Source of the DNA: CAZIKB01 sp964539665
GTDB taxonomy: Bacteria > Zhuqueibacterota > Zhuqueibacteria > Oceanimicrobiales > Oceanimicrobiaceae
Length of the DNA stretch: 64,000 nucleotides
Assembly: GCA_964539665.1 (NCBI GenBank)
Contig: CAZIKB010000005.1
Location: 1-64,000, forward strand
Direction of reading: 5' to 3'
Every line of letters begins with the position of its first letter. Within the stretch, counting starts at the first letter, position 1. The notes beneath the pieces are model-generated. The model did not search any database. It saw only the letters and a list, made by a program, of their open reading frames with translations, and was not told where the DNA came from. Made by a program: the position numbers and the translations under genes. Shown piece after piece: positions 8,991 through 17,988 of the stretch.

Positions 8991-9701
8991 ATGTTCAGGA
9001 AAACGTTGTTTTTAATTTTAATTAGTTTGGTAGCGCTTAATTTGCAATTTTGCCAGAAAGATAGTACTGATGAAATCCCGGCGCCAACTCCTGAACCAGA
9101 GCCAGAAGAAATCCAATCTGTTTGCATTTGGGACGGAGCTGCGCTTCGGGACCAGCCATCGCGTAATGGCAAATGGCTTTCTACAGTAGCATTGGGCGAA
9201 CAGGTTCTCTGGTTAGGTATTTCAAAAGTTGATTCCAGCGATAAAAATCGGGAGTACTATAAAATCCGACTTTCAGATGGTAAAGAAGGCTGGTCCACAT
9301 CCTATGTAATTATTGCAGATTCCAAACCAGCCGTAATTACTAATAAGATGTTTGTTTACCGTCGTCCGGATTTGTTAACGATGACTGACGTAACTTTTGA
9401 TTCGAAGGAAATGTTAGCAATCATTAAAACTGATAGTGATTGGTTTGAAGTGATTGGAGCGCAACGGAAAAAGAATGGCTGGATTAAGAATGAGGGCGTT
9501 TCTTTAAAACAGGAAGATGTTGCAGTCGCGATTTTGGTGTCAAAGGCAATGGAAGAAAAAGATCCAGAAAAGAAAAAGGAAAAAATTGCAGCGATAATAA
9601 ACAACACAGCTTTTCAAAATTCCGTATTTATTCCGGAGCTTCACGAAATGTTTTCAGTAGAAAGAGTCTCGCAGGTAGAGGCAGTATCTGACAGTACTTA
9701 G
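8991..9701 (+). CDS. Probable lipoprotein with SH3-like domains
   Basis: The protein has 236 residues and follows a strong AAGGAGG site. Residues 1-20 form a signal peptide ending at Cys21 (LNLQFC), a relaxed lipobox. A Pro/Glu-rich linker (PAPTPEPEPEE) follows. Two SH3b-like segments come next: about 40-105 (ALRDQPSRNGKWLSTV, then EGWSTSYV) and about 110-170 (MFVYRRPDLL, then KNGWIKNEGV). A C-terminal charged helix ends the protein. Such proteins usually bind cell-wall or peptide ligands in the periplasm. No enzymatic domain is visible and the role is unknown. The 8750-8990 gap upstream shows no convincing gene. Confidence 0.75.
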   Translation: MFRKTLFLILISLVALNLQFCQKDSTDEIPAPTPEPEPEEIQSVCIWDGAALRDQPSRNGKWLSTVALGEQVLWLGISKVDSSDKNREYYKIRLSDGKEGWSTSYVIIADSKPAVITNKMFVYRRPDLLTMTDVTFDSKEMLAIIKTDSDWFEVIGAQRKKNGWIKNEGVSLKQEDVAVAILVSKAMEEKDPEKKKEKIAAIINNTAFQNSVFIPELHEMFSVERVSQVEAVSDST

Positions 9702-9773
9702 AGAGATGATGACAGATAATTTTTTAAAGGTAGACTGATTACGGAATTTATTAATAACACCTTCTAGTTTATG

Positions 9774-9814
9774 CGCCTATACGATCTCACGTTTAACTTG
9801 AGATCGTATAGGCG
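9774..9814. terminator. Perfect 16-bp hairpin after the lipoprotein gene
   Basis: Perfect arms at 9774-9789 (CGCCTATACGATCTCA) and 9799-9814 enclose a 9-nt loop. The hairpin lies about 70 nt beyond the lipoprotein stop. It lacks a clear U-tract, so it may be an mRNA-stabilising hairpin or a small palindromic element rather than a factor-independent terminator. Confidence 0.55.
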
Positions 9815-9910
9815 GGATGCTTAACAGTGACTTAGAACATTAGAAGTTTTTACTTGTTTTAAAATAAGAATTATTATATTATAGAATATTCTCACATATC
9901 GAGGGAGAAA

Positions 9911-10795
9911 TTGTTCAAAATTGGCATAGATCTCGGCGGCACAAAAATTGAGGGTGTTGTTCTTAATACTCAAAACGAAGAAATCTTTCGCCTACGTACC
10001 CCGACCGAACAAGTAAATGGCTATTCCCATATCTTAAACAACATCAAAAAGTTGTACGACAGGCTGGTTTCCAGGATTGACAACAGGGAACACACATTTG
10101 GAATAGGAACCCCGGGAGCTCTTTCCCGTCAAACAGGGCTATTGAAAAACTCCAACACATTGTGCCTGAACAATCAACCTTTAAAGGCTGATTTAGAGCA
10201 ACTGCTGGACAGAAAGATTGAAATTCAAAATGACGCCAATTGTTTTGCAATGGCCGAAGCAATCAAAGGAGCAGCCGCTGGCAAGGAGTTGGTTTTTGGA
10301 GTAATCATGGGTACTGGTTGCGGCGGGGGTATTGTCCATAATGGTAAAGTCATAACTGGCTTGCAAGCCATTGCCGGCGAATGGGGACATACATCCATTG
10401 ATCCGCAAGGTCCCCAATGCTGGTGTGGAGCGCGCGGGTGCGTTGAGGCCTTCATCAGCGGTGCTGGCCTGGAAAAACTCTACGAAAAACAATTCGGCGA
10501 AAAAAAACCTCTCACGCAAGTGGTGAGTGACTATCGACAAAATCAAGAAACAGCAGTGATATTCATGCAGACTTTTTTTAAAAATTTTGGGCGAGCCATG
10601 GCTAATTTGATAAATGTGCTGGATCCGGATGTGGTTGTGCTTGGCGGCGGTGTCTCAAATATAGATGAATTATACACTGAAGGCGTCAGGGAAGTTGGAA
10701 AAGTGATTTTTAGTGATTTCTTCGAAACGCCAATTGTTAAACATAAACTCGGGGATTCTGCAGGCGTCATCGGTGCGGCCTTGATTGGGCGCTGA
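9911..10795 (+). CDS. ROK family sugar kinase, fructokinase (Mak)-like
   Basis: The product has 294 residues, the usual ROK length. It starts at a TTG preceded by GAGGGAG with proper spacing. The N-terminal phosphate loop is GIDLGGTKIEG, the catalytic-base region is NDANCFAMAEA, and the adenosine loop is GVIMGTGCGGG. The ROK zinc motif is CWCGARGCVE, followed by VVLGGGVSN near the C-terminus. Along its length it resembles the E. coli fructokinase Mak, including GAAAGKELVFGVIMGTGCG and the final GDSAGVIGAA. It would phosphorylate a hexose (fructose is most likely) in the cytoplasm. The substrate is inferred from resemblance only. Confidence 0.88.
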   Translation: MFKIGIDLGGTKIEGVVLNTQNEEIFRLRTPTEQVNGYSHILNNIKKLYDRLVSRIDNREHTFGIGTPGALSRQTGLLKNSNTLCLNNQPLKADLEQLLDRKIEIQNDANCFAMAEAIKGAAAGKELVFGVIMGTGCGGGIVHNGKVITGLQAIAGEWGHTSIDPQGPQCWCGARGCVEAFISGAGLEKLYEKQFGEKKPLTQVVSDYRQNQETAVIFMQTFFKNFGRAMANLINVLDPDVVVLGGGVSNIDELYTEGVREVGKVIFSDFFETPIVKHKLGDSAGVIGAALIGR

Positions 10796-10886
10796 TTTTC
10801 ACTAATGATCACAGATTGAAAAATTCGTTGTAAAAAACATCTGAAAAATTAGCATTTACCTGCGCTTATTGGAGTCCTGTTTGAAT

Positions 10887-10919
10887 ATTCATCGGATAGC
10901 TCCAAGTCATTCGATGAGT
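10887..10919. repeat. 33-nt palindromic repeat, copy 2
   Basis: This copy contains ATTCATCGGAT and ATTCGATGAGT arms around a central CTCC. It aligns end to end with the copies at 3430 and 15421. It again lies between convergent stop codons, here those of the ROK kinase and RNase HI genes. Confidence 0.7.
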
Positions 10920-10990
10920 TTAGACTATTGCTGAAAAGAGGCTAAAATCACTTTTTCCAGAAATCTGATTACACTCCCCCAAAATACTTT

Positions 10991-11485
10991 CTAAAACAAG
11001 TCTAAGTTTGTGTTACTTATATTTATTGGATCATCCGGCAAATCAGTTTGATTAGCGGCTTGAGTGGCTAAATAATCGCAGCGTTCGTTTTCTGGCGTTC
11101 CCGCATGACCTCGTGTCCATTTGAAATCGACATTGTGCGTTTTACACAATTCTAAAATCTGCTTCCACAAATCCACATTAAGCGCATATTCTTTTTTGTT
11201 TCGCTTCCAGCCGTTTGCCTGCCAACTCTTGACCCAGCCTTCCGTCATGCTATTGACCAGATATTGAGAATCACTATATAAAGTAACATGGCATTTATTT
11301 TTGAGTGCTGCCAGTCCTTTAATGGCGGCCATGATTTCCATTCGGTTATTTGTTGTATTTTTAAATCCGCCGGAGATCTCTTTTCGCCTGCTATTTTTGA
11401 TTAAAATAGCAGCGTATCCTCCCGGGCCAGGATTTCCTATACAGGCGCCGTCGGTGTAAATAATTACTGAGTCAGTTTGATTCAT
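10991..11485 (-). CDS. rnhA: Ribonuclease HI
   Basis: The protein has 164 residues, matching bacterial type 1 RNase H. The four catalytic acidic residues are visible: Asp12 in YTDGACIGNPGPGG, Glu50 in NNRMEIMAAI, Asp72 in LYSDSQYLV and Asp137 in NERCDYLA. The catalytic histidine is His127 (RGHAGT). It removes the RNA strand of RNA-DNA hybrids. The start lies 2 nt after the stop of the ClC gene, so the two are probably co-transcribed. Confidence 0.96.
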   Translation of the reverse strand: MNQTDSVIIYTDGACIGNPGPGGYAAILIKNSRRKEISGGFKNTTNNRMEIMAAIKGLAALKNKCHVTLYSDSQYLVNSMTEGWVKSWQANGWKRNKKEYALNVDLWKQILELCKTHNVDFKWTRGHAGTPENERCDYLATQAANQTDLPDDPINISNTNLDLF

Positions 11486-11487
11486 GT

Positions 11488-13575
11488 TTATCCTTTCATG
11501 TATTCCTGGAAAGCGGTGACTTTAGCTTTTTTCCCAAATATTATAATTTTATCGCCATGGGTAAATTTGTAATTGATATGTGGAAAAATTCTTTGAACTT
11601 CATACTCGGTAGATGCAAATGGGCCGCTGTCTTTTTCGATCATCAAAACATCTATTTCAAAACGATTTCGCAGGCGTAAGGTTTTTAATGTTTTATTCAA
11701 AAACTTCCTGGGAATGATAACTTCCATAATTGAAAATCCAGGTAAGACATCCTGTACTTCATTTAGATTGATTGTTTTTAAATCACTGGCTAATCCATCT
11801 GTCAAATTCAATTTTACCTTAGCCTGGTTATAAGCATTAAGGATATCCTGGTAGTGCAGGCAGCCCAGGACTTCGTTTTTGGCTCTGGAATTTACTACCG
11901 GGATTTCTTCAACGCGATATTTTGCAAATGCACGCATTGCATAATCCAGATTATCACTTTCTTTGAGCGTGGTTATATTGGTGTCTGCAATATCTTTGGC
12001 AATGACCATAGATTTTAAATTTTGATATTCTGTAATTAATTGATGCAAATTGCTGGAGAGAATGACTCCATTCAATTTTCCGGAGCGGTTGGTAGTGTAG
12101 ATAGTATCAAGAGGGTGATCCAGGCAATTCTGGATAAGGTCAGCTAATGAAATGTTTTCGGGAACCATCAATATTTCCTGGCGCATAACATTGGAAACAT
12201 ATATTGATTCCAGAATTCGTGTATCTTTTCCCATAGAGTAGTGATAACCCTGTCTTTGTAATTCCCTGGCATAAATTGAGCCTTTGAGAGTCATCTGCAC
12301 AACCAGAGTGCTGCCCACAATTCCAACCATAAGCGGCAGGATAAAATGATAATCATTGGTCATTTCAAACAATATCATGATTGCAGTCAGGGGTACAGAA
12401 TTGATGCCGGCCAGTACCGCGCCCATCCCCACTAAAGTGTAAGTTGTTGGATCCAGGTGAATCCCAAATAGCTGGTTAAGGCCCACTGAAAAAATATAGC
12501 CGACACACGCTCCCATAAACAAGGAAGGCGCAAAAACACCACCAAAACCGCCCGCACCCAATATCAAACAAACTAAAATAAATTTTAACAGAAAGATCGT
12601 ACCCACCGTATGCCATGATAATGAATCAGATAAAATATGGTTCATCGTTGTATAACCAATTCCGAATATTTCAGAATGCCAATAGCCCGCAAGACCCATT
12701 AAAAGGCCAACGCTGGCCATGCCACCGACTTTTGGCACGTGTTGATACATTTTCTTAAAACTTTGTTTGAACCATTCGTTTGTTCGTATAAATACTATCG
12801 AAATAACTCCGGCAACAATACCCAGAAGCAAATAGAAAATGAAAAGACGGTAAGAGCCGATCTGCAGGATGTTGAAAATAAAAGCTGGTTCGTTTCCCAA
12901 AATGATTCGGGAAACAGCGCTGGCTGAAACAGAAGCTAACAGAAAAGCGCTCAACGCAGAAGCTCTAAAATCTTGTAATAGAACTACTTCGATGGCAAAG
13001 AAGACACCAGCCAGGGGGGTATTAAAAATAGCAGCGATCGCCGCACCCGCTCCGGCAGCCGTAAATACTCGCTGGCGGGATTCGCTTAAGCCCATAAGCT
13101 TACCAACTGCTGAAACAGCGCCAGCACCGGATTGTGCGGCTGGAGCTTCAGGGCCTACGGTACCGCCGGTTCCAATACAGATCGCGGGCGCTAAGAATTG
13201 AAATAGCGTTGTGCGAAAAGGAATATGGCCATTACGTAATCCCACAGATTTAATGATTTCAAGCACGCCTCTTCGACCGGCTTCCTTTGGCGCCAGAGCG
13301 GTCATAAGGCTTTGAATCAGCATTCCCGCCATGGGAATAAATATTATAAATAATCCTAAGGTATTCTTTTCGGCCTCGCTGCCTAAAGACAGCCTGGAAA
13401 ATATGGCAATAAGTTCATGCAGCCCGACTCCTGCAAAACCAGCCACTACTCCCAATAGAACGGAGAAAATGATTAATATAGCATATTCCGGAACACCGAA
13501 ACCTGCTAAAACTCTGCCTGACCGTAATTGTTGTTTTTTAAATTTATGACGGAGTTTTTGAATGCGGATTGACAT
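11488..13575 (-). CDS. ClC family chloride channel/transporter with CBS and TrkA-C-like domains
   Basis: The protein has 695 residues. The ClC membrane domain (about 25-425) carries GTGGTVGPEAPAAQSG, which replaces the usual GREGP filter sequence but keeps the gating glutamate. AGAGAAIAAIFNTPLAGVFFAIE and GAGGFGGVFAPSLFMGA follow. Two CBS domains (about 455-575) come next. A C-terminal region (about 600-695), with GDKIIIFGKKAKVTAFQEYM at its end, resembles a TrkA-C (RCK-C) ligand domain. The CBS and TrkA-C modules suggest nucleotide or other small-ligand control of anion flux across the inner membrane. Channel and proton-antiport modes cannot be separated from the sequence alone. Confidence 0.92.
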   Translation of the reverse strand: MSIRIQKLRHKFKKQQLRSGRVLAGFGVPEYAILIIFSVLLGVVAGFAGVGLHELIAIFSRLSLGSEAEKNTLGLFIIFIPMAGMLIQSLMTALAPKEAGRRGVLEIIKSVGLRNGHIPFRTTLFQFLAPAICIGTGGTVGPEAPAAQSGAGAVSAVGKLMGLSESRQRVFTAAGAGAAIAAIFNTPLAGVFFAIEVVLLQDFRASALSAFLLASVSASAVSRIILGNEPAFIFNILQIGSYRLFIFYLLLGIVAGVISIVFIRTNEWFKQSFKKMYQHVPKVGGMASVGLLMGLAGYWHSEIFGIGYTTMNHILSDSLSWHTVGTIFLLKFILVCLILGAGGFGGVFAPSLFMGACVGYIFSVGLNQLFGIHLDPTTYTLVGMGAVLAGINSVPLTAIMILFEMTNDYHFILPLMVGIVGSTLVVQMTLKGSIYARELQRQGYHYSMGKDTRILESIYVSNVMRQEILMVPENISLADLIQNCLDHPLDTIYTTNRSGKLNGVILSSNLHQLITEYQNLKSMVIAKDIADTNITTLKESDNLDYAMRAFAKYRVEEIPVVNSRAKNEVLGCLHYQDILNAYNQAKVKLNLTDGLASDLKTINLNEVQDVLPGFSIMEVIIPRKFLNKTLKTLRLRNRFEIDVLMIEKDSGPFASTEYEVQRIFPHINYKFTHGDKIIIFGKKAKVTAFQEYMKG

Positions 13576-13701
13576 GAAGAAGAAAAATGATTGGATTCGT
13601 TACTTTAACATAAAAAGCTAACGCGGTTTAATCGCAAAACAAATGATTAGAATTAAACATAAAATTCACTACTGTACACTTTTTCCTATCTTTCTGATTT
13701 T

Positions 13702-13815
13702 ATGTCATTCCCGCATTTTTTATGCGGGAATCCAGACTCCTTGCACATGGATTCCCGATTTATCCCGACGTTCATTATTATTAGATATAAAGGAATATCG
13801 GGACGGTAATGACAT
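13702..13815. repeat. Intergenic inverted-repeat element (MITE-like)
   Basis: Terminal repeats ATGTCATT (13702-13709) and AATGACAT (13808-13815) bound a 114-nt element. It contains a 10-bp hairpin, ATTCCCGCAT and ATGCGGGAAT, around TTTTT at 13707-13731. Read through, it yields the HSRIFYAGIQTP type of nonsense peptide known from widespread bacterial intergenic repeats, so the open frame over it is not a gene. The 13576-13869 gap holds nothing else I recognise. Confidence 0.7.
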
Positions 13816-13869
13816 TTTGAGCAAAAATAACATATTTAAAAAAGTGTACGGTAGTGTTTTTGTTGTTTG

Positions 13870-14388
13870 TCATTTTGTAACAGACTTGATTTTTTTGGTC
13901 AATGCCGGTTCAATGCCCATTAATCTTTCGTAAAGTGTTAATTGTCCACGATGATACATTTCCTGCGCAATTCCGTGCTGGAGCCAAGCCAGCCGGGTGC
14001 CTATCTGGCCGTCAAATCTTTTGATGAACTGCAACAGATGAAGTTCCCCGGCCTCTTGAAATTTTTTTTCGGCTTCTATTATTTGAGACTTTAACAATGA
14101 AATGAGTTGGGCTTTTGTTTTTGCATGAAGTACCCTGGCAGAATACAATTTCAGTAGATCCGGCCAGGGAGCCCTGCTGAAATTGGTGTCAGCTCGTGTG
14201 AGTTCGCCGGTCATCATCATCGCTACTTTCAGAATGTGTACTATGAGCTCTTTTACTGTGCGTACTTCCGGTACAGGTCTGAAATCATATTTGTCCTCCG
14301 GAATGTTTTCAGCTTCCTGAATAATTCCTGAGCGAACGTCTTCCCAGGCCTCCAGAGTTTCATCTAAAAAGGTTTTGAATGCTGGCAT
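13870..14388 (-). CDS. DinB-like four-helix-bundle protein
   Basis: The product has 172 residues and is predicted to be all-helical. It has a histidine in VKELIVHILKVA (near 50) and two in WLQHGIAQEMYHRGQLTLYERLMG (near 137 and 145). This is the spacing of the metal-binding triad of the DinB/YfiT superfamily, and the ending GIEPALT is typical of that group. Members include thiol-dependent S-transferases such as bacillithiol transferases and many proteins of unknown role. A specific reaction cannot be assigned. Confidence 0.8.
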   Translation of the reverse strand: MPAFKTFLDETLEAWEDVRSGIIQEAENIPEDKYDFRPVPEVRTVKELIVHILKVAMMMTGELTRADTNFSRAPWPDLLKLYSARVLHAKTKAQLISLLKSQIIEAEKKFQEAGELHLLQFIKRFDGQIGTRLAWLQHGIAQEMYHRGQLTLYERLMGIEPALTKKIKSVTK

Positions 14389-14517
14389 GGTTTTTCTTAA
14401 ATAAAAAATGTAAACAGTAAAATTAAAAACACAAAAGATCCCTCAATCCTGAACATAAATTTGCTTGATACTACTCATGTAATTATTGAACTCACTTGTT
14501 TCGATTGAGAATTACCA

Positions 14518-14937
14518 TTAAAGTGAAACCGACATTAGCGGTACTTTTAAATCTAATGAATGATTTTTGTTAATACGAACTTGCGGTTTGGGCAGGTTCA
14601 TTTTAACCAGGCCCTTTGTGTCAAATTGTAGTAGCGCTGCACTTGGTTGTGGACGATTGGCCACATGATATATTCCAATTAAAAAGCCGCCAAAAGTTCC
14701 ACCAACAAACGACCATTTTATAACATCACCCGTATCTTCATTAACAACTAAGGTCAAAGCCAAGCCCAACAGTACACCTGTTGCCGCGCCGTATAATGTT
14801 GATTTAGCAATGCTTACAACAGGATTCTCGTGACTGGAACGCACAACTCTCACCTGGGCCTGAGTTTCTGAGGTAAACGAAAACATAAGTAAAAGTGCAA
14901 TTAAAATGACTGGAAGCAGGTTTCTAATTTTCATCAC
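14518..14937 (-). CDS. Small exported or membrane protein of unknown function
   Basis: The protein has 139 residues. A signal peptide (1-28, ending SETQAQ) is followed by two hydrophobic segments (about 47-65, TLYGAATGVLLGLALTLVV, and 74-90, FVGGTFGGFLIGIYHV) rich in glycine, then a polar C-terminus. The glycine-zipper-like hairpin suggests a small envelope protein. I recognise no family. GAGGAGAAAT lies just before the ATG on the minus strand and is a good ribosome binding site, which supports it being a real gene. Confidence 0.65.
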   Translation of the reverse strand: MMKIRNLLPVILIALLLMFSFTSETQAQVRVVRSSHENPVVSIAKSTLYGAATGVLLGLALTLVVNEDTGDVIKWSFVGGTFGGFLIGIYHVANRPQPSAALLQFDTKGLVKMNLPKPQVRINKNHSLDLKVPLMSVSL

Positions 14938-15420
14938 GATTTCTCCTCAAGGTTCAAATACATTGATTCCGGTGAATTATTAAGTTAGCAAAATTTCAAG
15001 TTTATGCAAGAAAAAGTTATATAAATTATGCTATTTGTTATTATATACACTTAATTTGCAATTCCCCCTGATTACATTTTATGAAATGATGTAGGCGGGC
15101 GCTATTTAGATAAGGTTTGACCGAACACTAATTCCCTGGCTCAGTTGGACTTCAACTGCATTTCGCATTGTGGAAATGTACAACGCTTGAACCAAATCAG
15201 GTTCGATTTAGTCAGCTTAATAAATGAATTTTGGAGTCGATTTTTTCGTTGGTACAATTTTATACTTTGTACTGTGATATCCAACGAGTTACATTATGGG
15301 TAAAACATTGACTATCATAAAGAATAGGACAACTCAGGTTGTTTCTATACAACGAGCTTGGCACCCTCCCATCATTTAAACTATTGGATTTCTGCATTAG
15401 ACAATTTTTACATCAAATAC
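14938..15420. other. Non-coding stretch
   Basis: About 480 nt between the small membrane protein gene and the repeat beside the peptidase gene. I see no open frame with coding character, no tRNA and no strong hairpin, apart from weak inverted repeats such as CATTTC and GAAATG near 15160. Confidence 0.5.
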
Positions 15421-15453
15421 ATCCATCGGATGACTCAGAGTCATCCGATGGAT
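15421..15453. repeat. 33-nt palindromic repeat, copy 3 (near perfect)
   Basis: A 15-bp arm, ATCCATCGGATGACT, and its exact complement flank a central CAG. The element lies 24 nt beyond the stop codon of the prolyl oligopeptidase gene. It is the most perfect member of the family seen at 3430 and 10887 and would form a strong hairpin at that mRNA 3' end. Confidence 0.8.
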
Positions 15454-15476
15454 TAAAGTAAAACGTCCCTAATTGT

Positions 15477-17618
15477 CTATTTAGTCACCATTTCGAACGA
15501 CTCACCGAGCTGCCAGAGAAGATAGCTGAACGTAATCGTAGAATCTTCGATTTGCTGGCTTACGGGTTTACCGGCACTGTGGCCAGACTTGGTGTCATAA
15601 TACAACATAACTGGATTTTCCGAACCGGTTGCCGCTTGCAAAAGCGCCGTCATTTTACGCGCATGCAGTGGGGCGACCCGGGTGTCTGCATCGCCAGTAG
15701 TGAAGAGAACTGACGGATATTTGGCGCCTTTCTTCACATTATGGTAAGGAGAATAGGCATGCAGATATTTGAATTGCTCCGGATCCTCAGAAGAACCATA
15801 TTCCGGTGTCCAGAACCTGGCCACGAGAAATTGATGATAACGCACCATATCTAACAATGGATAGCCGCAAATGACGGCTTTATACAATTCGGGTCTTTGA
15901 GTGAGCGCGGCGCCAACGAGTAAACCGCCGTTGCTTCCGCCTCTAATCGCAAGCTTCGATGAATTCGTATACTTTTGATTTATCAACCATTCTGCGGCTG
16001 CAATGAAATCATCAAAAACATTTTGCTTATTCCCAAACATGCCAGCCTTGTGCCAGTCCTCACCAAATTCTCCGCCGCCGCGTAAATTGGGCACAGCATA
16101 AACTCCGCCCAATTCAATCCACAGTGCAGCCGTACTTGAAAACCTGGGAGTCACATTTACATTAAAGCCACCGTAAGCAGTTAAATAGGTTGGATTTGAG
16201 CCATCCAGTTTGAGTCCTTTTGCATGCACCAGAAACATGGGAACCCTGGTTTTATCCTTTGATTCATACCAGACTTGTTTGACTTCTATGTTGTCACTTT
16301 TGATAGGAATATTTAATTTTGCCCAAACCTTTTTACTGCCATCGGCTATATCATAGCGATAAATGGTGTTGGGGATATGGAATGAGGAATAAGAAAAAAA
16401 AGCTTCATTACTGTCCCAGCGGCCGGCTACACCGCCAACCGAGCCTATTGCCGGAAAAGCTATATCTCGAACATATTTTCCATCTGGCTCAAAGACTTTT
16501 ACTTTTGAAACCACATTCTCGAGATAATTGACAAATATTTTACCCCCCGCCAGTGTATATCCGCTGATCGGTGCATCACTCTCTGGAATAACTTCACGCC
16601 ACTCTGATGGTTTCTGGGATGGCCTGGTGAGATCATAAACCAAAATGCGTTTGTTAGGCGACTGCCAATCCGTTTGCAAGAACAGTTGATCGCCGGCAAT
16701 TTGACCAAAAGTCTGAGCTTCAATATCATTGACAACTGTTACTATCGGGCCGCTCTCGGAGACATTTTGATAATAAACCTCAGTTTTACCAGCAGATCCG
16801 TGCATGACATGAATCAGGATATAACGTCCATCTTCTGACAAACCCCCGAAGATAATTTTGCCGGGATCATAGCCCTCACCAAATAATTGTTTATCATCTG
16901 CGAGTTCGGTGCCCATTTTATGAAAATAAAAACGAGAGCCTTCTTTTCCATGCCGGGTGTAATAGAACCCACTTTTATCCGGTGTTAAGGAAAGACCAAA
17001 ATACCGCGCTTTGGGCAACTGCAGCGGAGTATCCTGCCTTTTATCCACATCAAAAAAATGCACACTTATTTCATCTTCTCCACCCTGGCGCACTCCGTAA
17101 ACTAATAGCTTGCCATCTGTTGACACGGTCTGTATGTTGACGCTGGTTCTCAAATCTTCGCTCATGGTGTGTGGATCAACCAAAACCTCGTCTTCACCCT
17201 CAAGCCCCTGCCGCATATAGATGACGGACAAGTCCTGGTCTGCAGCTCGTTTGGTAAAAAAGTAGCGGCCACTGTAAGCGCGTGGCATACCAATAACATC
17301 GATTTTCATGAGTTCTGTGAGCCGTTGTTTAAGCTTCTCCCGGCCGGAGAATTCACCGATAAGCGACATGGTATATTCGTTCTGGGCGTAAATCCAGGCT
17401 CGGGTTTCCGGGCTGTCCTGATCTTCGAGCCAGCGGTAAGGGTCGACCACCTCTACGCCGTGAAGGATTTCTTTCACATTGTCGGTTCGGGATTTTGGCG
17501 GCTGCTTCTTGTCCGTAGCGCCGGCCCAGACGAGAGCGGTCATCAATGCAGTTAGAAGTAGAATTAAACAAAACTTTAACTGTGGAATTTTATTGTCTCG
17601 GCTAATTTTGTTGGACAT
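15477..17618 (-). CDS. Prolyl oligopeptidase family serine peptidase (S9A), exported
   Basis: The protein has 713 residues, as in bacterial prolyl endopeptidases. An N-terminal hydrophobic segment (about 15-33) looks like a signal peptide. The propeller domain includes DPYRWLEDQDSPETRAWIYAQN near residues 55-80. The C-terminal alpha/beta-hydrolase domain carries the nucleophile Ser562 in GGSNGG, the Asp in GDADTRVAPLH (about 643) and His680 in SGHSAG. NLRGGGEFGEDWH is also typical. It would cleave short proline-containing peptides in the periplasm. Peptide products could be used with the symporter encoded divergently, but that link is only positional. Confidence 0.93.
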   Translation of the reverse strand: MSNKISRDNKIPQLKFCLILLLTALMTALVWAGATDKKQPPKSRTDNVKEILHGVEVVDPYRWLEDQDSPETRAWIYAQNEYTMSLIGEFSGREKLKQRLTELMKIDVIGMPRAYSGRYFFTKRAADQDLSVIYMRQGLEGEDEVLVDPHTMSEDLRTSVNIQTVSTDGKLLVYGVRQGGEDEISVHFFDVDKRQDTPLQLPKARYFGLSLTPDKSGFYYTRHGKEGSRFYFHKMGTELADDKQLFGEGYDPGKIIFGGLSEDGRYILIHVMHGSAGKTEVYYQNVSESGPIVTVVNDIEAQTFGQIAGDQLFLQTDWQSPNKRILVYDLTRPSQKPSEWREVIPESDAPISGYTLAGGKIFVNYLENVVSKVKVFEPDGKYVRDIAFPAIGSVGGVAGRWDSNEAFFSYSSFHIPNTIYRYDIADGSKKVWAKLNIPIKSDNIEVKQVWYESKDKTRVPMFLVHAKGLKLDGSNPTYLTAYGGFNVNVTPRFSSTAALWIELGGVYAVPNLRGGGEFGEDWHKAGMFGNKQNVFDDFIAAAEWLINQKYTNSSKLAIRGGSNGGLLVGAALTQRPELYKAVICGYPLLDMVRYHQFLVARFWTPEYGSSEDPEQFKYLHAYSPYHNVKKGAKYPSVLFTTGDADTRVAPLHARKMTALLQAATGSENPVMLYYDTKSGHSAGKPVSQQIEDSTITFSYLLWQLGESFEMVTK

Positions 17619-17677
17619 GTTAAATCCTCCTTTTTAAAATATTAGTTACTGATTTTTATTGAATGCCAAGTTTTTTA

Positions 17678-17706
17678 AAGATATTTATTAAAGATTGAAA
17701 AGTCAA
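17678..17706 (-). promoter_or_regulatory. Candidate promoter of the prolyl oligopeptidase gene
   Basis: On the minus strand TTGACT (17706-17701) is followed after 17 nt by TATCTT (17683-17678), about 60 nt before the start codon. The remaining part of the 17619-17988 divergent gap is AT-rich and shows no gene. Confidence 0.5.
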
Positions 17707-17988
17707 GCGATTAACTCTCCAGTTTGCCATTCGCAATCAGTATATCGATATCCTTTATCAACCATCTAAAAGAATCGCTATGGCAATTGAATTCCTCTCG
17801 GATTGGGCGCAATAATAATCAATAATATTTAATTAAAAAGGTTGATTTTCGGGAATTACTTGATTATATCTTTGTCACTTGTTACATTGCATTCATTTAT
17901 CAGGGTCGGATTAAAAATTCTTACAAAGTATTCGATCTTTTCTGTGGTTTATTTTTGACATTACCGCATCAATTGGAAGGAGGAAATT

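Noticed and set aside
13643..13933. Open frame of 96 codons on the plus strand
   Set aside because: Most of it is the translation of the inverted-repeat element at 13702-13815, and the end overlaps the DinB-like gene on the other strand.
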